A DNA stretch of 64,000 nucleotides from Hyaloscypha bicolor E (Eukaryota; Ascomycota; Leotiomycetes; Helotiales; Hyaloscyphaceae). The stretch is taken from assembly GCF_002865645.1 (NCBI RefSeq), contig NW_020194620.1, forward strand, positions 1,929,353 to 1,993,352, read 5' to 3'. This document shows, piece by piece, positions 32,331 through 44,339 of the stretch. Numbering within the stretch: the stretch's first letter is position 1; each line of letters starts with the position of its first letter. The notes under the pieces are model-generated. The model worked only from the letters and a program-made list of their open reading frames with translations. It was not told where the DNA came from and did no database searches. The position numbers and the translations under genes are program-made.

Positions 32331-33925
32331 GAAAGTTATGTTCGATTCAACACGACTGTATAATGGTCAGGATTGGATGCGAGGAAATCGTGGAGGCAAC
32401 CATATACCGAGGACGTGGAATCAATTGGCCCAAGCAAAACGCGTCAAAGCCCTCCAAATAAAGCTTTCCCATTTTAACGAGTCGGGGTTGCCTGGGGAAT
32501 GTATTATATCAACATTTCGACCGTGTCGTTCAAAATCTCGTAAGATAGGCCAGTTCGATCCCGACGGTGAAGGTGTGGTGAGGTGCCGAGACGCGGCGGC
32601 TGCGAGGGGTGCAGTCGAGAATAAAGTTAGACTCGACACTTACCCAAAGTTAAATTTATCTAGAGGCACGCCTCACTCAAGGTCGCCAGGCCTTAGGCCG
32701 AACTCGGCACCCGAAAGCGCTTCTTTTCATCTCAACACTTCGGATGGGTGAGAGGACCAAAAGGAAAGCTGGATGCTGGGATCGAAAAGAAAGATCGGAT
32801 CGGGGCGGTCGGCGTGGGTCACGTATCGGTTTGGAACTTCGGCTCTCTGATTCCACGTCGCCATCTCGGTGGTGCGAGGTGACAGAGGCAAGTAATCGAG
32901 AACACTTCCCTGGAATAAGCAGATTTGACAGCTTCTAGATGCAAGGCTTCGGAGAGGCGGAGTCGAGATGCAGTTTGTAGTCGTTTCCCGATACTCTTTG
33001 CCACATTATGGATTTTATCCTTCGTTTTCTTCAATGATTGCCCTCGTCTTTATCTTTGAGCCGATGTTTCTTCTCGGCCCCGGGAAGACGAATTTAAGAG
33101 TAAGAGTAGCGTGGACGAAGATGCCGTCGACATCACCGAAGAAGTCAAGTCGCCACCGAAGGTTTGTCTCCTGAACCCCATCGACCAAAAGCAATTGAAT
33201 CTGAATTGATACTCAACGACGACGATAGAACTCAGATTCCACGGAGAAGAAATCGATCCCATTGGAAATGAAGCCTTTTCGAGGAGCCTCGGTCGATAGA
33301 CACTCTCTCAGCATCTCAATTCGTTCCCTGGAAAATCTTTGCACCGTGAAACCACTCCAGCCCAGAAAATCGGCCCAATCAGCAGCCGGAGCTGCGACTT
33401 CCTTGTATGGTTCGGAGATGATGTTGCTATTGGAATGACAAAGAACACTGCGAGAAGCAGGCGTTGATAGCTTTGTTCAAGGAATTCTCGATTCGGGGAT
33501 TGAGGAGGGCTTTGTTCGGCGAAGACACTTCAGTATCCGTTACTCCTCATCTTACAAAGTGTCAGGTCTTTGAATCGCATCAACTGCGAATTTTTGCGGA
33601 ATTCTACATGTCACCAGCTCAGTCATCCCGGCAGATTGCAGCACAAGGTGTGAAGAAGGTCTTCTGCCTTCATGTCTTGCCAAGTCCGCTGCCCAAAGCT
33701 GTATGGACGATCGAGGGGTTGGGCCTGTCAATTGGCGGGAAAAGCCCGATTAATGGATTTTCATCTGGACGTTTGCAGGATATGCAAATGTGGCTGGTGA
33801 AGGGCTGGCGGAAGGTTGTCTTCCTCCAAATCTTGCTAGCTTGTGTCAAAGTGGTTGGAAGTAGTTGGAGGTGGCTTCCAATCTAATACAGCTGGAGTCA
33901 GCGCCCCCGATCTTGATTCAAATCC
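32331..33925. other. Region of broken coding-like segments
   Basis: Frames at 32338-32751 (+), 33085-33455 (+, interrupted; includes ELRFHGEEIDPIGNEAFSR and SRSCDFLVWFGDDVAIGM) and 33464-33886 (+) look partly protein-like but do not join by splice sites. I take this as remnants of one or more genes, without a family name. Confidence 0.3.
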
Positions 33926-34500
33926 TCAAGGGTATAGAGCCCTTTGCAGAGAGTCCAAGGAGTCCAGTTCGAAGATTGAAACGACGTGAACTCGAGTGAG
34001 ACGGGACTTCACTCCATCAGTGAGGGGTTGGGACCACCAATCGAAGAAGCCAGCGCCAATAAACCTCAACCAACGAGTCTTGAGAAGGGTCAAGGTGTTG
34101 TGCATGCTGATTTGCAAAAAGAAGTCAGCGCCGGCGGGCCTCGAGAAAATTGCTCCACAATACTCACCCCCGGGACCGACGAAACTGTGACCTGCCATGG
34201 TGGAAGGCAAACACGAGCAGCGGAGATGAAAAAGCAGAGGATGAAGACTTACACCAATGGAATCGCCAAAGAGATCAGAGTTGCCGATGGCTCAATGAAG
34301 TCGGGAGTGCAGATGAAGTCACTTGCAGAAAACTCGGCAACGAGAAACGTATTTAGCCACATGACCTGCCAACTCCACAGAGAAGGGTCTTCGAAGATGG
34401 CACGTGCCTCTCGTTTCGAATTCAAGATTGCACGATCGAAGACTGCTATGAGATCACGTTGAGGAGGACGGATGTCATGGATGCGGTGGTCGATTAGGTA
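33926..34500 (-). CDS. Putative small multi-exon gene, 5' end unresolved
   Basis: A protein-like frame from about 34500 reads YLIDHRIHDIRPPQRDLIAV and IFEDPSLWSWQVMWLNTF, ending at 34253 on a GTAAGT donor. An optional 24-nt exon (34191-34168) and a last exon at 34106-33926 (MHNTLTLLKTRWLRFIGAGF, FDWWSQPLTDGVKSRL) stay in frame with or without the small exon. The second intron has GTGAGT, a GCGCTGAC branch and an AAATCAG acceptor. No in-frame ATG exists upstream in this exon, so either a first exon is missing or the gene is truncated. No domain is recognised; it is rich in Trp and Phe and could contain a membrane helix. Confidence 0.38.
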
Positions 34501-35458
34501 TGTTTTGGTGGTGGTGGCGCTTCGGGAACGAACTTCCGAGGTTTTATATTATGCTGTGGGTCAGCAAGTCAATGTGGCCGCCTGGATGGGACGTACTAAC
34601 TTTTAATAGAATTTGCAAAACTTCTGGTGATGTTGAACAAAGGAGATAGTCAGTTGATAAGTTTCCTCCTTTCGTCGACGAATCAGTGGATGGTAGAATT
34701 AGAGCGAGTGCTCTCTTGATGGAAAAGCGGCCATTCACCCTTTGCGAGTGATATGGAAAGGAGGTGATATATATATACCGAAGATTTGAAAGAGAGATAT
34801 GAAACTTGGCTAATTTATCGTCGCAGGTCCCAAAACTCACTCCACTCCGCCCAGCGATATCACAACATGTCAGCATCTAGACTTCGCGGGTTACAAACCA
34901 TGGGGCTGCCATCATTGCCATCATCGTTATTTCCTGTTACGGAATCTTCCAAGAACCAAGAGCTAACTGCTACTCCAAATACGTCTTCTTGTCCAAGACA
35001 AGCCCGGGTCTCCACGAGAATCCAATATCCATCTTCTTTCCACAACCCAACGGCAAGTACCGCCTGCCTTTTCCAAGTAAGTGTGAGCTGCCCGAAAAGA
35101 AACCAAAAATGCGTCTAATTAAAACGATATGTCCACCCAATGCGCCGTTCCCAGGGGTATCTTAACTCCAACAAATGCATGATCCCACGTATGCAATACC
35201 ATTACGCCACCTGCCCAAAGGTGGTGCCTTCCCAAAGCTCTCGCCTTCCTTTTTCGGCAGACGCTAGTGCAAAGCTCGATTAGCCCAAGAAGGAGGCGAA
35301 GAGTAAATCAATCCGTATGCACTCCTATCCAAATGCTCAATCAACTACAAGACAACAATATTTCGTGCTGACTTTTCCCTCAAAAACAGAACCGTTTCCA
35401 TATCAGCAGCTCTTCCAGAAGCCCTCTGTTTGAGCGTGTTTCTTCGCCCCTTAGACGA
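34501..35458. other. Intergenic stretch; 3' flank of the first array gene
   Basis: Positions about 34980-35060 and 35165-35290 are alignable by eye with 41560-41650 and 41740-41850, the 3' flank of the second array gene. Shared words include GGGTCTCCACGA, AAATGCATGAT and GCTCGAT..CCCAAGA. This is non-coding evidence that the array arose by tandem duplication of whole units. Confidence 0.55.
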
Positions 35459-37957
35459 TCACGTCCGATGATGCTTCCTACCTCGGTTCATCTCGTAGGC
35501 TGAGGAGTCATCATCGTAATCATCAACTCGACTCGACTTTCTCCTGTTTCTACGCATGGACGAGCCTGTCTCATGCATGCTGCCCCAATGGTTACCGAAA
35601 CCATTCACGAAACCGCTTTGTGTCATGCTTCCTCGCGACTGATATGGCTCGGGATGAGTGTAATCCCGAGCAGCTGCCGGCAAACCGTTATGCTCAGGAG
35701 GCTCAGAATCCCAGTTCGACCGATTGGTGTAGCTGTCCTGAGCCTCAAAGCCATATTCAGACCGACGGCTCGGCTGTACGGATTGGCTGTATTCGTACGC
35801 GGTGGGGTCTGGGTAACTACTTCTGGGTTCTTCCCAAGCCTCTGTAGTGGAGTATGTCTCACCACCAAATCCCTGGAACGGAGGCTGCTGGGTTTCACGA
35901 AGCCCATCAGAGGATGTCATGACTTGAGATTCCACATCGGATCCGCTACTTAGGGAACTGGCAGTTGGCGCTTGGCGACCATTTTGGGTCTCAGTTGGTG
36001 CTGGTCGATATCGATTTTGGGTTTGAGGACGCCCCATCTGATCTATCTGCCCCACGTCCGATTGGCTCTTCATGAGGTCGTAGTATTCCTCTAGGGTCAT
36101 TCCAAGGGGGCGTGTTCCATCGAAACCTTGCACGCTTGGTTCAGGCATACTTGGGGTCTCCACCTTGATGGTCCCACTATCAGATCCACGAACCTTCTTC
36201 ACTGGTCGAGGTGGTACCGGCCCAGAGTCGGAATCATCATCGATTACGATGACATCGTCTCGCTGGCGCTTGTTTCCTGGGCGAGAGGACTCGTTTCGGT
36301 GTGGAGGGAAGGGAGGAGGTAGCGGATGTTGCACTCCAGAATTTGGTTGAGCCAAGAACAGACGAGCCTTCTTGCTGGCTTGTGCCGAAGTCGACGGATC
36401 CTGAACATCGGAATCGGAATCTTCGTCAACATCTTTCACCAGTCGATCGCGCTTTCTGCTTGATGGGGTTTTGCTTCCCTGAGAGGGAGGTGGAAGAGAG
36501 GGAGCATGATAGCCAGCCTGTGCTGTGTTCGCTCCATTGTATCCGCCAACAAGTCCAGCCTTTCCGACGTTTGGTCCACCAACAGGTCCGATACTCATTC
36601 CACCTATTGGTCCAGCAATACTACCATTCCCCATCCCACCAGTTGGCCCGCCGCCTCGTGCAAACGCCATTTGGTTCATTGTATGGACACCTGGGTTGTT
36701 AAGGGCATTGAAGCCACCGCCAATTATCTGGCTGATCCCATTGTGCCCAAGATTCGCAGGAGGATTCAACGAACCACCAATAGGAGGAACTACAGTCTGC
36801 TTCAATTGAGCGATTGTCTGCGCGAGGTTGGGCAAATCGATTAGAAGCTGATTCTCGACCTGCTCCATAACGAATCTGCGAAATCTGGCTTCCTCGAACA
36901 GGCCATTTGGGCCTTGGATCAGAGCAATATACCAATTCCACATGTGACGATGCATTTTCCCCCCTCCGACGAAAATTTGCGCCGCTGGGCTATGGTATCT
37001 GCGGATGTATGAGTTGACACAAGGCCCATGTGACTGGTTGATCATTACCGCAGACAGAAAATCGCCCTTCAACTCGCCGTTCTTTGCAAACGGTCCATTG
37101 CTGGTCCCATTTTTAAATCTCAGACACCCCGTCAAGTTCGCCTGGGCTAATACATTGAAAGCCCGGTCATGTCCTGCTGGATTTCTTGCGTACGCCACGG
37201 GGTCGTAGAAATCCCCCGGAACCAAAGGTCGTGCATATGCTGGTCTGCGGGGACGTTTATACCGGGTCTGAGCAGATGGAGTAGGTTGAGGTAGAACAAG
37301 ACCGCCGTTCGGAACCAAAGCAGTTGGTTGAATTTGAGGAGCGGACGGAGTAGCTGCGGCAATGTTCTGGGCAGCAACCGGTTGGGGTTGCGGTTGGACT
37401 GGAGGTGGAACACCAGCGGTAATGGTCAGAGCCGTGGCAACGGGAAGTTGTGCTTGAGGTGCAAGTGGTGCGGCAGCTACAATATTTTGTAAGACGGCAG
37501 GCTGGGGTTGAGGCGCGCGCGGAGCAGCAGCAGCAGCAGCAGCAGGATGTTGTGCCATGGTCGGCAAAGGTTGTGGTGGACATGCCGGCGCCGCTGTCTG
37601 GGCACAGGTATGAAGATGATTAGCTGTTGCCGTTGGGGCTGGTTTAGGGGCCAACACAGGAGGTTGTTCATCAACTGGGCTGTCTGAAGACCCAGCATCC
37701 GAATCTTTGTTGATCTGCTGCCCCTGGGGGCCGTTAGCTTTTGGAGAAAAAGGATGTTGATTGAGGTTACTTACGCATGGAATGACTCTCCTTGCATCTT
37801 GTTCGGGAGCCGTGATGGGGATTAATGCTAAGCGCTGCTCCAACCAAGCAGCATCGGCTGGAGTGTGTACGTCCTCGGGGACTGGCGCATAAATTGCTGA
37901 CGAGAAGTCCTCGTCCGCCTGCGTCCAGCCAAAGATGGAACGGAAGGAAGAGAACAT
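35459..37957 (-). CDS. Array paralogue 1: large disordered nuclear-type protein
   Basis: One frame of 832 codons starts at the ATG at 37957 (context ACATCATG). The N-terminus is FRSIFGWTQADEDF. Residues about 90-240 are Ala/Pro/Gln low-complexity, including an Ala tract encoded by a GCA/GCT microsatellite near 37527-37549. A compact region at about 245-370 (RPLVPGDFYDPVAYARNPAG; HRHMWNWYIALIQGPN; EARFRRFVMEQVENQ) is the part most likely to fold. A Gly/Asn-rich stretch follows. Then come two basic-acidic-basic blocks: SSRKRDRLVKDVDEDSDSD..SKKARL and NKRQRDDVIVIDDDSDSG..VKKVRGS. The tail shares GMTLEEYYDLMKSQS and YPDPTAYEYSQ with paralogue 2 (GMPLHEWYRGQSQ, YPDPSEYEQLG). The basic pairs suggest nuclear import. 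No known domain is recognised. A GTAAGT inside codons near 37770 would start a 37-nt out-of-frame intron, so I leave it unspliced. Confidence 0.8.
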   Translation of the reverse strand: MFSSFRSIFGWTQADEDFSSAIYAPVPEDVHTPADAAWLEQRLALIPITAPEQDARRVIPCVSNLNQHPFSPKANGPQGQQINKDSDAGSSDSPVDEQPPVLAPKPAPTATANHLHTCAQTAAPACPPQPLPTMAQHPAAAAAAAPRAPQPQPAVLQNIVAAAPLAPQAQLPVATALTITAGVPPPVQPQPQPVAAQNIAAATPSAPQIQPTALVPNGGLVLPQPTPSAQTRYKRPRRPAYARPLVPGDFYDPVAYARNPAGHDRAFNVLAQANLTGCLRFKNGTSNGPFAKNGELKGDFLSAVMINQSHGPCVNSYIRRYHSPAAQIFVGGGKMHRHMWNWYIALIQGPNGLFEEARFRRFVMEQVENQLLIDLPNLAQTIAQLKQTVVPPIGGSLNPPANLGHNGISQIIGGGFNALNNPGVHTMNQMAFARGGGPTGGMGNGSIAGPIGGMSIGPVGGPNVGKAGLVGGYNGANTAQAGYHAPSLPPPSQGSKTPSSRKRDRLVKDVDEDSDSDVQDPSTSAQASKKARLFLAQPNSGVQHPLPPPFPPHRNESSRPGNKRQRDDVIVIDDDSDSGPVPPRPVKKVRGSDSGTIKVETPSMPEPSVQGFDGTRPLGMTLEEYYDLMKSQSDVGQIDQMGRPQTQNRYRPAPTETQNGRQAPTASSLSSGSDVESQVMTSSDGLRETQQPPFQGFGGETYSTTEAWEEPRSSYPDPTAYEYSQSVQPSRRSEYGFEAQDSYTNRSNWDSEPPEHNGLPAAARDYTHPEPYQSRGSMTQSGFVNGFGNHWGSMHETGSSMRRNRRKSSRVDDYDDDSSAYEMNRGRKHHRT

Positions 37958-39495
37958 GATGTCAAAGAACTCTTATTGTGTTGGCAGAGAAAGTGCTTGT
38001 ACCTGTCAGTCTCGAAGTCACCGTCGCGGGGACTGGAAAAGCTCGGTGAGCAAGGTACGTCTCTTAAGGACTAAGGACTGCTTGCAGAGCGATGAAGAGA
38101 TCGCGTTGCGATGGTTCTTGTTGAAGAAATTCAAAGTTGGAGTGGGTGGTGTTTGGGGAGGAAAGGATTGAGGATGGTCGCGTGTTGTTGCTTTGATATA
38201 CCGCTTTAGCGAGGCGATGGGGTCGATGTAAATTTGGAAGCCTCGCGCCTCAAAGAATGGGAAAAACAGGGCCTGAACAGCTCCCAACTGATCTATGAGG
38301 ACTGGAAACGGGAATTGGAAGGAATTGTGCTGTAGGATATGCTTTTCGAGGTATGGACGGAGGAAAATGTGGAGGGGAGGTGGATAAGAGCATACGGCGC
38401 AATCAAGTGAGGGTGTGTCCACGGCCGATTGCTGCATATATGGGAAGTAGAACTTACCCAAACTTGAAGGAGGAGGATCGTTAGTTCTCGCGGTAGGTAT
38501 GTATGGCCCGGAGTCGTGCTCGTTTGGGTTCGAGGGAAGGCTAATCGCGATCTAATAGTTGTTGCTAGGTTAGCAGAGACTCACTATTGCGTCTGATGAA
38601 GAAAAGACGGAATATTTGATACTAACATGTAGAAAAAGCCTCCACTAACTTTATTGCAGGCAGCTAACCCTTCGTGTAATTCTCTACTCGACGAGGAAGA
38701 ATGCCGTGGCTCTGCTGAGGCAAGTAAGCTGTCAGCAGTAGCTCAGCCAAGACTTCGGAATCCCCTCAAAGGAAGGCTCTCAGAGTAAGTAGTTAGAGCT
38801 CGTTCCTCTCTGAGAGTCTCGTAAATGCTGTGATTGATCTGAAAATTGATTTCATTTGATGTTTGCTGAGTGATTGTGACCCAACCGCCCCTGAGCCTAG
38901 TGGACAGAGAAGCTAGAGCCTCCCTACTGCGCTTCCCTCAAGAAGCTAGACTTGCCTTGATGCCCTTGCAGTTCTACCCAGGTCGATAGAACTGTAAAGG
39001 TATTGAGCGCCAGGTAGAAAGGCTCTGAGCGTTGGGCTGTGGTGTTGTTGCTTCGAGCGGTGTGCTTTGGGCTGATGAGGGAAGAGGGGAGAGGGGAAAG
39101 GAGAGAAATTGTCAGGAAGAGAGGCTTCTTACTTGCGAGCAGTTACTATCTTTGCTATTCCCTCTGAGGAAGGGAGGGAGCATCGAGTGCTGCCTTCCTG
39201 GTTGTAGCGGACCCTGTATGTATCCCTGAGCGCGAGGAAGCTAGCAGCAGCTGGAGTGAGAGGATGGAAGAAAGGCTGGGAGTAGCTAGTCTTGTTTCGA
39301 GTCCCTCGCAGATCTAGTCTAAGTAGATAGAAGCTGTTTGGTCCTCAGGGATAGTGGCAGAGTGCTCTGTGGTCGATGATGGGGAGAGTGTATCTTGAGA
39401 GGAGAAGAGACGGCAAGAGGATCGACGATGTTCGTGCAATGGATGTGCTTTCGAGTATCGTGGAGTTTGAGGAGGGACTTCCGTGCTCTGTTGTC
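37958..39495. other. 5' flank of array paralogue 1
   Basis: It holds a 147-codon minus frame (38018-38461) directly upstream of the paralogue 1 start, with no recognisable content and probably leader sequence. Minus-strand donor-like sites (complement of CTTACTTGCG) occur near 39130. Words here also occur 6 kb further on near 45.1-45.8 kb, for example GCAGATCTAGTCTAAGTAGATAGA at 39308 and its counterpart at 45766. Confidence 0.4.
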
Positions 39496-40215
39496 TCAAG
39501 GAGCAAAGAAAACGTCGATAGAAAGCTCTGTCGGAGTTAGAGGTTGGTCGATAGTGATCTCGAAGCAGACGCAGTCGTATCTGGGAGGAGGGAGAGTAGG
39601 GAGAGGAGAACTCGTAGTCCAGGTCTCTTTCGCAGGATAACGAGTGTCTAGATCTCATATTAACATAGGGCAAGAGTCAAACCTGCGCGCCGATTGTTAT
39701 ATGTGGTCGCAAAAGAAGAGGGTTTAGGTAGCGCCGAGGCGGCGTATTCTCGAAAACTTCGATCTTTAGGGAGATGAGGGGAGGAGTTAAATGAACATGG
39801 AATAGCTTACCAAGGTCTCTGATTAGTGCATACTGCAGCACAGTTGTCGATATCGCCGTTGTTAAGGGCGAAAGTTGTCGATGGGGAGGGCAAAGCGCGA
39901 TATCCGTCCGACCAGAGGAGCGACAGGTACGTTGCAAGAAGTGCAAGAATCTTTGAAATGACTTGCGTAGTATCGAAAGACAAGCGTCTATAGAGCGTTC
40001 CTTACTTGCTGGAACGCAGAATGGAGTGTTGTTATCGAGCTTGTGTTACAAAAAGAAGAAGGGTTGGCGCGCAAAAGAGTTTCGCGGACGTTGTGTTTAC
40101 TTGAACTCTCGGCAAGGCAGCTGAGCAGCCTTTTCTTCATCTGAAGTTTCTTTGAAGCGACGAAGAGCGGCCCACTATGCGGTGGAGCTTGAGATTCGTA
40201 TTTATTTTCGCTCAT
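39496..40215 (-). CDS. Putative four-exon gene between array paralogues 1 and 2
   Basis: Exons 40215-40006, 39961-39811, 39763-39683 and 39647-39496 join in consistent phase to 197 residues, starting MSENKYESQAPPHSG. Donors are GTAAGG, GTAAGC and GTTTGA; the last intron is only 35 nt. The product is Ser/Thr/Leu-rich with no known domain. A related but stop-containing copy of the exon 2-3 part can be read near 46.2-46.35 kb on the same strand, which shows the unit is duplicated but argues against strong coding constraint. It may instead be a non-coding transcript or a spliced leader of the array genes. Confidence 0.3.
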
Positions 40216-41950
40216 ATTTTATATACCAGGCGTCAAGCCTCGCTCACAGCTTTGGATTTATGAGAGCTCTTAAATCAAGACTCACTCAACCCTAGCAGAT
40301 GGGTTTGGAATTAACCTTTCAATCCAAGTTGAAGAAATGTTAAGATTGGATTCTATGAGATATGTGTAGGGGGAGGTCGCAGGCTAATACAAGAGGAGGC
40401 GATATGCATATGCTGTGAATTATGTGTCTGCTGACTCGTGCAGACTGAAATAAGGGAGGGCTTCTCTTTAAAACAAACTTCACATCGGGAAAAGAAGTGG
40501 CTCTGAAAGCCATGAACTCCGTCAGAATATCTCATGGACCATATCCCAGAACCCTTGTACGATCGAAAACTCTCTTCCAGCTCCGATTTATATATGACAA
40601 GGGTAATTTCCCCTTCTGCATCGAAATGTTGATCTCCCGTTACTATCTACTCATCGTTTCAACCCAAGTTGCACTTCCTAGATCAACACATGAACAGATT
40701 TAGACCCACAACCCTTTGGTTTGTCAATGTCGCGATGTCCAGGTATGTTGAATACTTGGTATCGGCACTTGAGTTTTCCTCTGCTGACGCTCAACTCAGA
40801 GTCTTTTTGAGCTAGGACCAGCTGTCAGCATTGATTCTGACATTTCAAATAATGCCTTACCTGAGTTTTGAAATTGTGGTACTTATAATAAGTGGCAGAG
40901 AGATCTAGATGAGTCTTCGGTGGGGTGTCTCGGGATGCATGAAACTGGCTGACCCTTTCTGACTATTGCAGGCTTCGGACTTCACTCAAGGCTATAAGTA
41001 TTCATGGCGTAAGGAGGTCTCAATAGAGATAAGCCCCGGGGTTGTATTTTCCCCCATTATCTCCAATTCTGATAGTCTTCGAGAATCAGGATCAAAGATC
41101 GACTAGCTGCTACTCCATATGTTGGCAAAGCCGGAGTGAGAATTGGAAGCCAGACCCCCAAAGCAGCGGCCACTGCAACTGTCATATCAGTGGCTTTCAC
41201 ATAATGTCTTCGCGGACAGAGGAGAATATGTCCTGGTGTCACCGGAGCAATATCGAGGAATGCGATGACTATTGCCGTTGACAGGACCGGATATGCGGAA
41301 CCCAGCGGGTAGTCAAGACCTTGGGCTTAGTGGTTGGCGGGATGGAATCAGCGATCATGCAGAAAGGACAAGGCATTTTGAAAGTTTGAATGTTATTCAA
41401 GATGTTGGGAGGTTTGTAATTTCTGCAGAGTCAAAGAAGAGAGTTGACGAAGTGAGGTGAGATGCGACCGATGAGCTAAGGCACATCCCTCTCAAAATCA
41501 AGGAAGCTCATCTCCAAAGCAACCAGCTATCCAACTTCTTAGCGCCCTAGATTCCCCCGAATGCCACCACTTCTTCGTCAAAGAACAGCACGGGTCTCCA
41601 CGAAAATTCCAGAGACAAACTACTCAACAAGCCTTCTTGCTCTGCTCTCTCCAGGGAAGGTCCCACTACCGAAAAGACCTGACTTTCAAAAAAATCACAT
41701 ACACCTAAACCAACTTAAACCAACTCGCCGTTTTCGTGGGTGTATGAACTCAAATAAATGCATGATATATGGCATCATATCCGCCGAGTCTACCTTTCTG
41801 CCTTTGTAGACGCCACCGAAATGCTCGATCACTCCCAAGAATGAAAGACCGAGAGCGGAAGAAGACCTCGGTATGTCCAATTTGCACCCAAATGCCCCCG
41901 ATATCGAGCTGCCCTCCAATTACTGACTCTTCTGTCTGACTCCGAGGAAT
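40216..41950. other. Intergenic stretch between array units
   Basis: Positions 40489-40545 (CGGGAAAAGAAGTGGCTCTG and following) match 46762-46820. The rest holds only short frames on both strands. The last 400 bases are the 3' flank of paralogue 2 and match the 3' flank of paralogue 1. Confidence 0.5.
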
Positions 41951-44339
41951 CTAACCCCCTCTCAGGCGATTCTTGCCAAGCCGATCCCTGTAAGCCTGGC
42001 TAGGATGAGTGATTCGTGCCAGTTGTTCCATCTCCTGCGCATCACTTGTGAAGTAGTCGGCGTCAGTGACTACTCGTCCCTCTCTCCCAGCAACAGGAGG
42101 AGCTTCTTGACTGCCCAAAGAGCCGGCACTATGGTCCGTCCGCGCCTCAAGGTCTGCGCGTGAGTTTGCTCCTGTATGTTCGCTGCTGTGGCGAGATTCA
42201 GCGCCACGGCTGGATTGACCCACAGAACTAGTTGGATGCTGGTATATGTATCCAAGTTGCTCATACTCACTTGGATCGGGGTAGGCTGGGTTGGCTGCCC
42301 CTTCATACTCCGCCGTGGTTGGCTCATCGAATCCGTAACTTTGGGGAAGTTGAGGCACACGAAGTTCATCAGTCATACTGGTGTACCCGGGACTTGCTCC
42401 TTCATTTGGGAAGCTCGAATTTGGAGCCAAGGGCCCATTGGTGGGGCTGTTGAGCCGCGGCAGTCGGCGTTGGGTGCCATTTCCAGGAGCTTCCTGACCT
42501 TCAGTGATCTGGCTTTGTCCGCGATACCATTCGTGGAGTGGCATACCGGGTGGGGGCTCAAGGAAGGGTTGGTCTTGCATCAGAGCTCTTATCTCGTTCT
42601 GCGCATCTATCTCCGCACCACCACCAACTGATTGACGACGCTTCTTGTTTGGTCGAAGGAGTTCCTGGACATTACGAGAGCTGTTATCCTCATCCTCCTC
42701 GTCTTCGACCTCTCGATCACGCTTTCTGCTTCGTCGAGAATTGTTTCGGGAACCACTGCTAAGTCTAGTTCTCGGTCCAGCTTGACGTCCGGGAACAGGA
42801 CCATTACCACTCCGACCGGTCGAATCGTTAGCGATTCCGCCTCCTGCAACATTCATCGCCTGCATGCCGGCATTCGTGGGGGCGCCCATTCCACCACCTA
42901 GTGTTGGGTGTGTCCACGTTCCATTAGCCACAGAAGAATTGAATGAGCCGGGAACAACTGGCTGTTGTGTATTCCGCAACCGCTGAACCTCATCTCTGTC
43001 ATCGTCCTGGAGGCCGGCTTCGACTATGGCCCTAGCCCAGATCCGGAATTCGTCACGCTCCTGCTCAGACCGGCTGAAGAACCACTCATTTTGGGCTCCG
43101 TAATCTTTCATGCCCTGGGTGAAAAGCACCTTGTTATGTTTGTGCAGAATCCAAGCATTGAGGAGATCACTTCTGATCCCTGCCTTCCAGTCGTCCTTGC
43201 CTTTAGCTCCGGTTGACTTGATGGGTCCGGATGTCTTCGTGTGCGACGCCATGCCGAAGCCCTTAATGTTCTTGGCGTTGGCAATTACGTTGTGCGCAGC
43301 CTCCCAGCCTCCAGGGTTGTTGCGTACTGGAGCTGGAAGCGGAACGGGATAGAATTCTGGCCACACTAAGCCGGTTGCTCGGGGTCGGGCTGGGGGAGCC
43401 TTGTATGGTGGCTTCGTTTGTTTCTTCAAGTTCTTTTTTCTGGAAAGAACTTGGCCGGGTACGGAAGTGTCGGTGGTAACATCTTCGGAATCATCTCCTT
43501 CGGCCTTGATGTCCGCACCTCCTTGGGCATAATGTTGTGCGATGTCCTCTGCGACATCTTCACCAGGTTCGGCACCATCTTGGACGATCTCCTGGCTTGA
43601 GCCACGATTTGTCTCGTCTTGCGGTTGCTCTTCCGCTGACTCCTGAAAACGAACATCGTCCAAACCCTCAACTCGATCTCGTGGGACCACCTCAGAATGA
43701 ACTACAGTGTCTTCCCCTTCTTCTGATCGAACAAATTGCACCAATACTGAATTAAGAAGGGCAGTAATTACTGGGGGAATTTCATCCGAATAATTTCCGC
43801 CGGGAACATTGGCTTGCAGCCCGGACGGTTGATGAGATCGTTGCTCTGAACTCTCTGCAGTCAAGCCAGCTTCCGGTAGGTCAATTGCCTCCTCGAATTG
43901 GTTGGCACCGACACCGTATTCGTCCCCATGGTTGCCATCATCTCCCTCATCATCAACCTGGTTCTCTTCATCCTGGCCATCGACTGCAATGGAAGCCTAA
44001 AGACCGTCAGCTTCTGGAAGTTACGCCAGTTAATAGTACTTACGGAAGTTGAATTGTTGGTGGTAATAGTATCATCAACCTGCTCGCTTGCAGCTCGGGA
44101 GGCTGCAAGTTGGGCCTCTGCAGCAGGACTGCCGGGTAGCGGAGCGTGGGCTGGTTCCTCGTATGAAGTCGATGCGATGGGATGAGTCTGACTTGATTCT
44201 TGGTCGCTGAAATAGTCGTTCTATCAACGGTCAGCAAATCTGGAAGCATTCTCAAACCAAAAAAACCTACCAAGTCGAAGTCTGAAATAAGCCTATCGCT
44301 ATCGTAGTCGAAGAAAATAGCACGCGACGAGGAAGACAT
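41951..44339 (-). CDS. Array paralogue 2: acidic disordered protein with shared core
   Basis: Exons 44339-44271, 44220-44044 and 43996-41951 give 763 residues, beginning MSSSSRAIFFDYDSDRLISD. All junctions are phase 0; donors are GTAGGT and GTAAGT. Residues 23-270 are very acidic (VDDEGDDGNHGDEYG; AEDIAQHYAQGGADIKAEGD). A basic Lys/Pro patch near 275-290 is followed by a folded-looking region at about 290-430: VWPEFYPVPLPAPVRNNPGG, then SDLLNAWILHKHNKVLFTQG and FFSRSEQERDEFRIWARAIV. The basic-acidic-basic block NSRRSRKRDREVEDEEDEDN..NKKRRQS comes next, and the tail shares GMPLHEWYRGQSQ and YPDPSEYEQLG with paralogue 1. Nuclear location is likely from the NLS-like blocks. Function is unknown. 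Confidence 0.82.

Noticed and set aside
36301..36844. Plus-strand frames inside array paralogue 1
   Set aside because: They lie opposite a continuous 832-codon frame with conserved tail motifs; their content is the complement of Pro/Gln/Gly repeats.
37724..37775. 37-nt intron in array paralogue 1
   Set aside because: The donor is good (GTAAGT), but removal shifts the frame and introduces early stops; retention gives a long continuous protein.
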